NCBI RefSeq assembly: GCF_001905905.1
Contig: NZ_LIVT01000004.1
Span: forward strand, 561,876-625,875
DNA length: 64,000 nucleotides
Direction of reading: 5' to 3'
Origin: Streptomyces sp. CB02366
GTDB lineage: Bacteria > Actinomycetota > Actinomycetes > Streptomycetales > Streptomycetaceae
The position numbers and the translations under genes were made by a program. Positions 56,201-62,200 of this stretch are shown piece by piece. The stretch's first letter is position 1, and the number at the start of each line of letters is the position of its first letter. Under the pieces are notes generated by a model. It was not told where the DNA came from. It made no database searches and saw only the letters and a list, made by a program, of their open reading frames with translations.

Positions 56201-59200
56201 TTCAGCTGCCAGTTGACGGCGGCCTTGCCCATCAGGTTGCCGCCGAAGGACGAGCCCGCCGCGGGGTGGCCCGGGGCGTGGTCGGTGGTGAACGACGGGC
56301 CGCCCGCGCCCTCGACCCCCACGCCGCTGGTCAGCTTCGCCGACTTGTCCACGCTGGAGGCGTGCGAGAACCACGTCTCCAGGGTGGACTTGCCCTCGGC
56401 GCTCCGGCGCATCGGCCGTCCCGGCTCGATGACCGCGGTCAGTTCGAGGACGCCGACCGCGTTGCCGTCCTCGTCCAGGAGGGTCGGCGAGAACACCCCG
56501 CCGTCGCGCTGGAGGTGCGGGGTGCCCTGGAGCATCCGCTGCGAGAGGAAGTTCTCCAGCGCCCGTTCCGAGTCGTCGTCGAGGCTGCGCAGGGCGTCGA
56601 AGGCGTCGTCGCGGAGCAGTTCGGTCAGCAGGCGGCGCGGTTCGGCGACGCTGTCGCCGCCCCACAGCGGCAGGTCGTCGACGTCGCCGGGCTCCGGCAG
56701 CCCGGCGGGGTCGTCGCCGTCGAAGGCGAGGTGTTCGTGGAACCAGATCGTGAGGGCGCCGTGCGACCGCTCGGGCAGCCAGTTGTCGGCATCCCCGTCG
56801 CGGGGGGTGTCCAGCTGGATCTGCCACCGCCCGTCCACGTCCATCGGGTGGGCGGGTTCCTCGGCCTGCTGTTTGCTGGTGACGAGGAAGGTCTCGCCCA
56901 CGGTGACGGACTGGGTGAGCTGGTTGTGCGTCGCGGAGACGTTGACGGTGCTGTCCCACCAGCGCAGCGCACCGGCGCTGTCGTCCGGGAAGATCCCGCT
57001 CCACGGCACCGAGCCGGTGCGGATGTTCCCCGCGCTCTCCGCGTGCGAGGACGACTGGCCGCCGCCCGCCCTGGCCTCGACCCCTATGTCCGGGAGCGTC
57101 GGCGGGCGCCGGTCGGCGCCCTGCCCGTACTTCGCGGACCGCACCGGGTCGGCGTAGGAGAGGCGTACGTCCACCGTCCGGTCGCGGCCCGCGTGCCGGA
57201 GCGTGATCCGGTACCCCTGGCGGCTGCGCAGGTACGGCCGGTTCAGCTCGACCTCCTCGGCGCTCAGCACGTCCTGGAGCCGGGTCAGCAGCCCTCGTCC
57301 GTCCGTGCTGTCCGGGTCGGCGCCGAGGGCGGTGACGATCCGCCGGTGCAGTCCGTCCAGGACGGTGGCGGGGGTCGGCTCGTGGATGACGAGGCCGATG
57401 TGGCCGTCGTGGCGTCGGCCGTGGTCGAGCAGGTACTGCGAGAGTCCGCGGGGCGCGGTGGCGGCGGCCCCCGCCGCGGAGGAGGTTCCGAGCGCCCGGC
57501 CGGTGAACGTGTGGAGGGCGCCCTGCTGGGCGGAGGCGCCGGGCAGGGCGGCGGGCCGCCGGGGCTGCCAGTGATCCGGCCGCTGTGCCGTCTCCCCCGT
57601 CAGCACGATCACGTTCCGGCCGCTCGCCGGGTGGGGCAGGAGGGCGCCGGGCAGTTCGGACAGCAGCGTCGTCCGGGCCGTCCCCGCACGCCCGGCGACG
57701 TGCTGGGCGAGCCCGCCGGGGTTGGTGTGGGCGCCGACCATCAGGAGCGGGGCGTGCAGGGCGATCTGCTGGTGGACCCGGTCGTGGCGCAGCAGGGCGG
57801 CGATCTCGCTGCCCGGCACCCACCGGCTGGAGCCGTCGGGCCAGGGCATGGAGATGTGGCCGTTGGTGCTGTCGGCGTGGACCACGTACGCGTTCGCGGC
57901 CGATCCGGCGGGGGTGGCGGGCCACGGGGCGGGGTGCGGGGTGGCGGCGTCGAGGCCGCCGTCGGGCGAGAGGAGGTACCCCTCGGTCGCGATGTCGCCG
58001 GTGACGGGCCGGCGGGTCCAGTCGCGGCCGGTCGGCACGCCCTGGGCGGTCAGCCGGGTGCCGTCGTCGAGGGCGCCGTGCCGTACGAGGTCCCAGGCGG
58101 CGAGGTCCGCCGGGTCCGCGGGGTCGAACCCGGAGACGGCCGCACCGGCCATGAGCCACAGCAGACGGTCGCCCGCCTCGTCCGGCGTCGGTTCGGCGGA
58201 CGGGTGCAGGTGGAGCGCCTTCTTCGCCAGGGCCACGGGGTCGGTCGTGTTCCGCAGGGCCTCGGCGCCCCGGACCGCGCCCCACACCAGCCGGCTCACG
58301 TCCGTACGCGTCACCGCGCCCGCGTCCGGCAGCCGCAGCACGTCGGCGGCGAGCGCGGCCAGGTCCCGCCCGGCCAGGCGCTTCAGCGCCCAGTCCAGCG
58401 ACGGCAGGGGCGTGTACTGGTGCAGCGTCAGCCGCCCGGCGGCGGCCTCGTCCTTCTTCGCGGCGGCGTCGAGCAGGACCCGCCGGACGTCGTCCCGGGA
58501 CGGCGGGTCGTTGCTGGTGCGCCGGTGGCGCGCGTGGACGGCCAGGTGCAGGTGGTGCAGGGTGAACGGGCCCGCCACGCGCAGATGCGGATCGGCCCGG
58601 CGCATGTTCTCCAGGGCGCCGATGCCTTCGAGCAGGGTCCGGAACCGCCCGTCCGCGGCCACGTCCGCGCCGAACGACCGCCGCAGGGCCTTCACCAGCC
58701 GCAGCGTCGTGTCGAGGACGTCGGCGGGGACCGGGCCCTCCCCGGTGTGCAGTCCCGCCGTCCGTGCCAGGGCGGCCAGTTCGGCCGGTCCCGGTTCGGG
58801 GAGCAGCAGGCGGCGGGCGCCCGGTTCGCCCGAGGGGCCCGCCAGCACGCCCGCCTTCGGGGTCTCGGCGCGCATGAGGACGTGGACGCGGTCCACGGCC
58901 ATGACGGCGGCGCCGCTGCCGTTGGCCACTCCCTGGGCGTACGAGGTCACTCCGAGGACGTCGAAGACGTACGGGGGTTCCGCCGCGTCCGTCAGGTAGG
59001 GCAGGTCCTCCGCCGAGGCGTCGGCCCAGCACGACCCGAGGTCGATGACGGCGTCCGGGCCGAGCTTCCGCATGCTCGGACGACGGCGGATGTACCGGCC
59101 CGTCTCCTCCCCGCCGACCTGGACCGGCGGGCGGCCGTCCGCCACCTCCATCACCCCGCGCAGCGGCATGCCGTGCTGCGCGAAGTGGTAGACCGGACGC

Positions 59201-62200
59201 CCGTTCTCCAGCAGCGCGGCCGGTTCGCCGATCGTCCCTTCCGACACGGGGTCGAACTGGGCGAACTCGGTGATCTCGGCCATGGCTTCGAACATGGGCT
59301 CGTTCGTGACCAGGTCGGGGTCTGACATCGTGACGCGGCCGAAGGAGCGGCCGTCGTCGCCGATGGTCCGCGTCTTGATGGAGGCGTCGGGGAGGACCGT
59401 GCCGTCCAGAGCGGTCACGAAGCCTTCGTCGGCGGTCCCGTGGGGGCCCAGGTCGTCGGCGTCGCTGCGGAACCAGCCGCCCAGGGGCAGCCCTTCGGAC
59501 CGCCGGTTCTCCACGACGATCCGCTCGACGCCGGAGGCGGGGTCGGGGACCAGGCCGACCCGGCCGCTGTGCGCCCAGACGCCGTCGCGGCCCGTCCGGA
59601 ACGCCAGGGTGCGGGGCAGGACCAGGCCCTGGTCGCCGCCGTGGCCGAGGACCAGGACGACGGGCGTGCCAGCCGGAAGTCCCGCGACCCCGGGGTCGCG
59701 GGCCACCAGCTCCACGAACTCCTGCCAGGGCACCTGGAGTTCGCCCTGCCCCCAGGGGAGCAGGACGTGGTCGTGCCCGCCCTCGGCCACCACGACGTAC
59801 GCGCCCGCCTCGGCGTTCCACAGCGGCTCCAGCGGTCCCTGGAACTGACCGTTGCGCCGCTGCCACACCTGCGTGGTGTCCACCGGGCCCACGGGCCGCC
59901 CGGTGAGGTTCAGGCCCTGGTAGGCCCCGTCGCCCGTGAGGATGTGGCGCCCGTGGTCCAGCGCGCCCCCGGCCGCCAGGTGGTAGGCGCCGAGCGAGGC
60001 GAGGCTCGTCGACCAGCCGGCGGCCATCGCGTTCTCCACCGTGGCGAGGAGCCCGGTCCGCAGCTCGGCCGGGACCTCGGCGCCGGCGGGCAGGTGGAGC
60101 ACGCGCCGGGCCAGGGCGTCCGGATCCGGGGCGCCGCCGGGTTCCTCCAGCAGCGCCAGCCGCTCCAGTTCGGCGACGGCCCGCGCGTACGGCTGCGCCG
60201 TCGCGGGCGCGCCGCCCGGCACCCTTTGGGGCAGGCCCAGTTCACGTCGCACGCGGCCGGCCAGCTCCGTACCCGACACCGCGTGGGCGCCGTGCTCGGC
60301 GAGGTGCCGGGCCACCCGCCGTACGGCGTCGAGGTGGTCGCCGCGCGCGTGGCGGGAGTCGGCGAGCACCGGATGCAGTTCCAGCGGCAGCACCAGCGAG
60401 GCCGCCCGCCGCCACGCCTCGGCCGGGTCGGCGCCGGTCGGCGCTCCGGGGGCCCGGGGCGTGGCGCGCGCGAACTCCTCGTAGGCGGCGTGCCAGGTAC
60501 GGCGGGAGGCGCGGGCGGCGATCCCGTCGAGCGCCTCGGTCCAGGGGCCGGGCCGGTTCATCAGCAGGCGCACCTGCTGGACGGGGTCGGTGATCCCGCT
60601 CTCCGCGAAGCGCACGGAGCCGTTGAGGGCTGCCTGGAGGGCGGGCCCCTGGTCGGGGGCGACGCCGGCGGCGGCCAGCTCGTCCGCGGTGATCAGGTCG
60701 TCGGGCGCCGGGCGCGGCGGGTCGCCGGGCAGGTCGTCGGCGGTGACCAGCGCAGCGGTGGACCGCCGTTGGACGTCCGTACGGTGGACCCGCGGCACGA
60801 TCGACGCCACGGCGGCGTCGAGGGCGGCGTCCGCGCCGAGGTCGCGCAGCCGGTCCAGGGCCGCGTCGAGCCGCCGCTGCGCCCGGTCCACGTCCTGCCA
60901 CGCGCCGTACAGCCGCGCGGTGTCGCCGCTGCCGCCCCGGCCGCCGGCCACCCGCTCGTCGAGCGCCCCGGCGGTGCGGGCGGCCCGGCCGAAGGCGGCG
61001 ACGGCGTCCTCGTACTCCCGGCGGGCCGCCTCGACGGCGTCCTCGGCCCCCGTGGAGGCGGGGAAGTCCAGCGGGGCCGGAGCGTCGGCGGGCGCGCTCT
61101 CCGGCTCCGTGCTCCGGCCCTTGCCCTTGCCCGCTCCCGGGGCGGCGACCGTCCCGGCGCCCGGACCGACGGCGGTGGCTGTGGCGGTGGCGGTGGCGGG
61201 AACGGCGACGGGCGGGGTCTCCTCGGGGTCCTGCCCGGGGGCCGGGCGGCCGTCCGCGTTCGTGGACGTGTCCGTGGACGTGTCCGTGGGTGTGGACGTG
61301 TCCGTGGACAGGGACGTGGACGTGGGTGTGGAGGTGACGGGCGCGGTGGCCTCGGCCGGTCCGGTGCCCCCGACCGGTCCGGTGGTCTCCGCCGGTGCAC
61401 TGGACGTGGTGCGGAAGGGGACGGCCGCCGCGACCGGGGGCTCGGGGTCGGCGGCGCCGGGTGCGGGCGTCCGCAGGGCGCGCGCCGGGTCGTCGATGCC
61501 GCTCGGGGGGCGGGCGCCCCGGGCGGTGAGCGGGTGGTCGACGGGGGCGGCACTCGTGACGACGGACTCGACCGCCTCCAGGAAGTGCGGCGGAACGGCG
61601 GGACCGGGCGTCCGCGCGCCCGCGTCCTTCGGCCGCACCAGTCGGCGCAGCAGCGCCTCGGCCTCCGGGCCCCGGGCCGGTACGCCCGCGTAGCCCAGCA
61701 CGTGCCGGAGCACCGCCGCGTCGTCGCGGGCCTGCCGCTCCGCCGCTTCCTCCGGGGAGGCGGCCGGATCGGCGGTGTGGAGCCGCCAGTTGAGGTGGTC
61801 GGACCCGTCCGGCCGTGCGGTGCGGCTCAGTTCGACGGCCTCGGGGTGGTCGGGCGCGGCCGTGAGCGTGAGGTCGAGGTGTACCTGGTCGCCCGCCCCC
61901 GGGAGCACCAGGCCGTTGTTCAGGTGGGTGTCCAGGAACGTGCGCATCCGCTCCTGCAGGGCGTCCAGCTCGGCCGGGGGGAACCCCTCCCCCGTCCGGA
62001 CCGGCAGGTGGAGGGAGACGTTGCTCAGCCAGCGGCCGTCGTCGGCCTGGACGCGCTGGACCCACGCCCGTACGGGGGTCTCCGGGCCATGGGGCGCAAC
62101 CGTGTCCGCCGGGGCGCGGCCGGGGTCGAGGGGCGGGTCGGTCCGTACGGCGGTGGCGGGCGCGTCGTGCCGTCCCGCCCGCCACTGCTCGGGCCGCACC

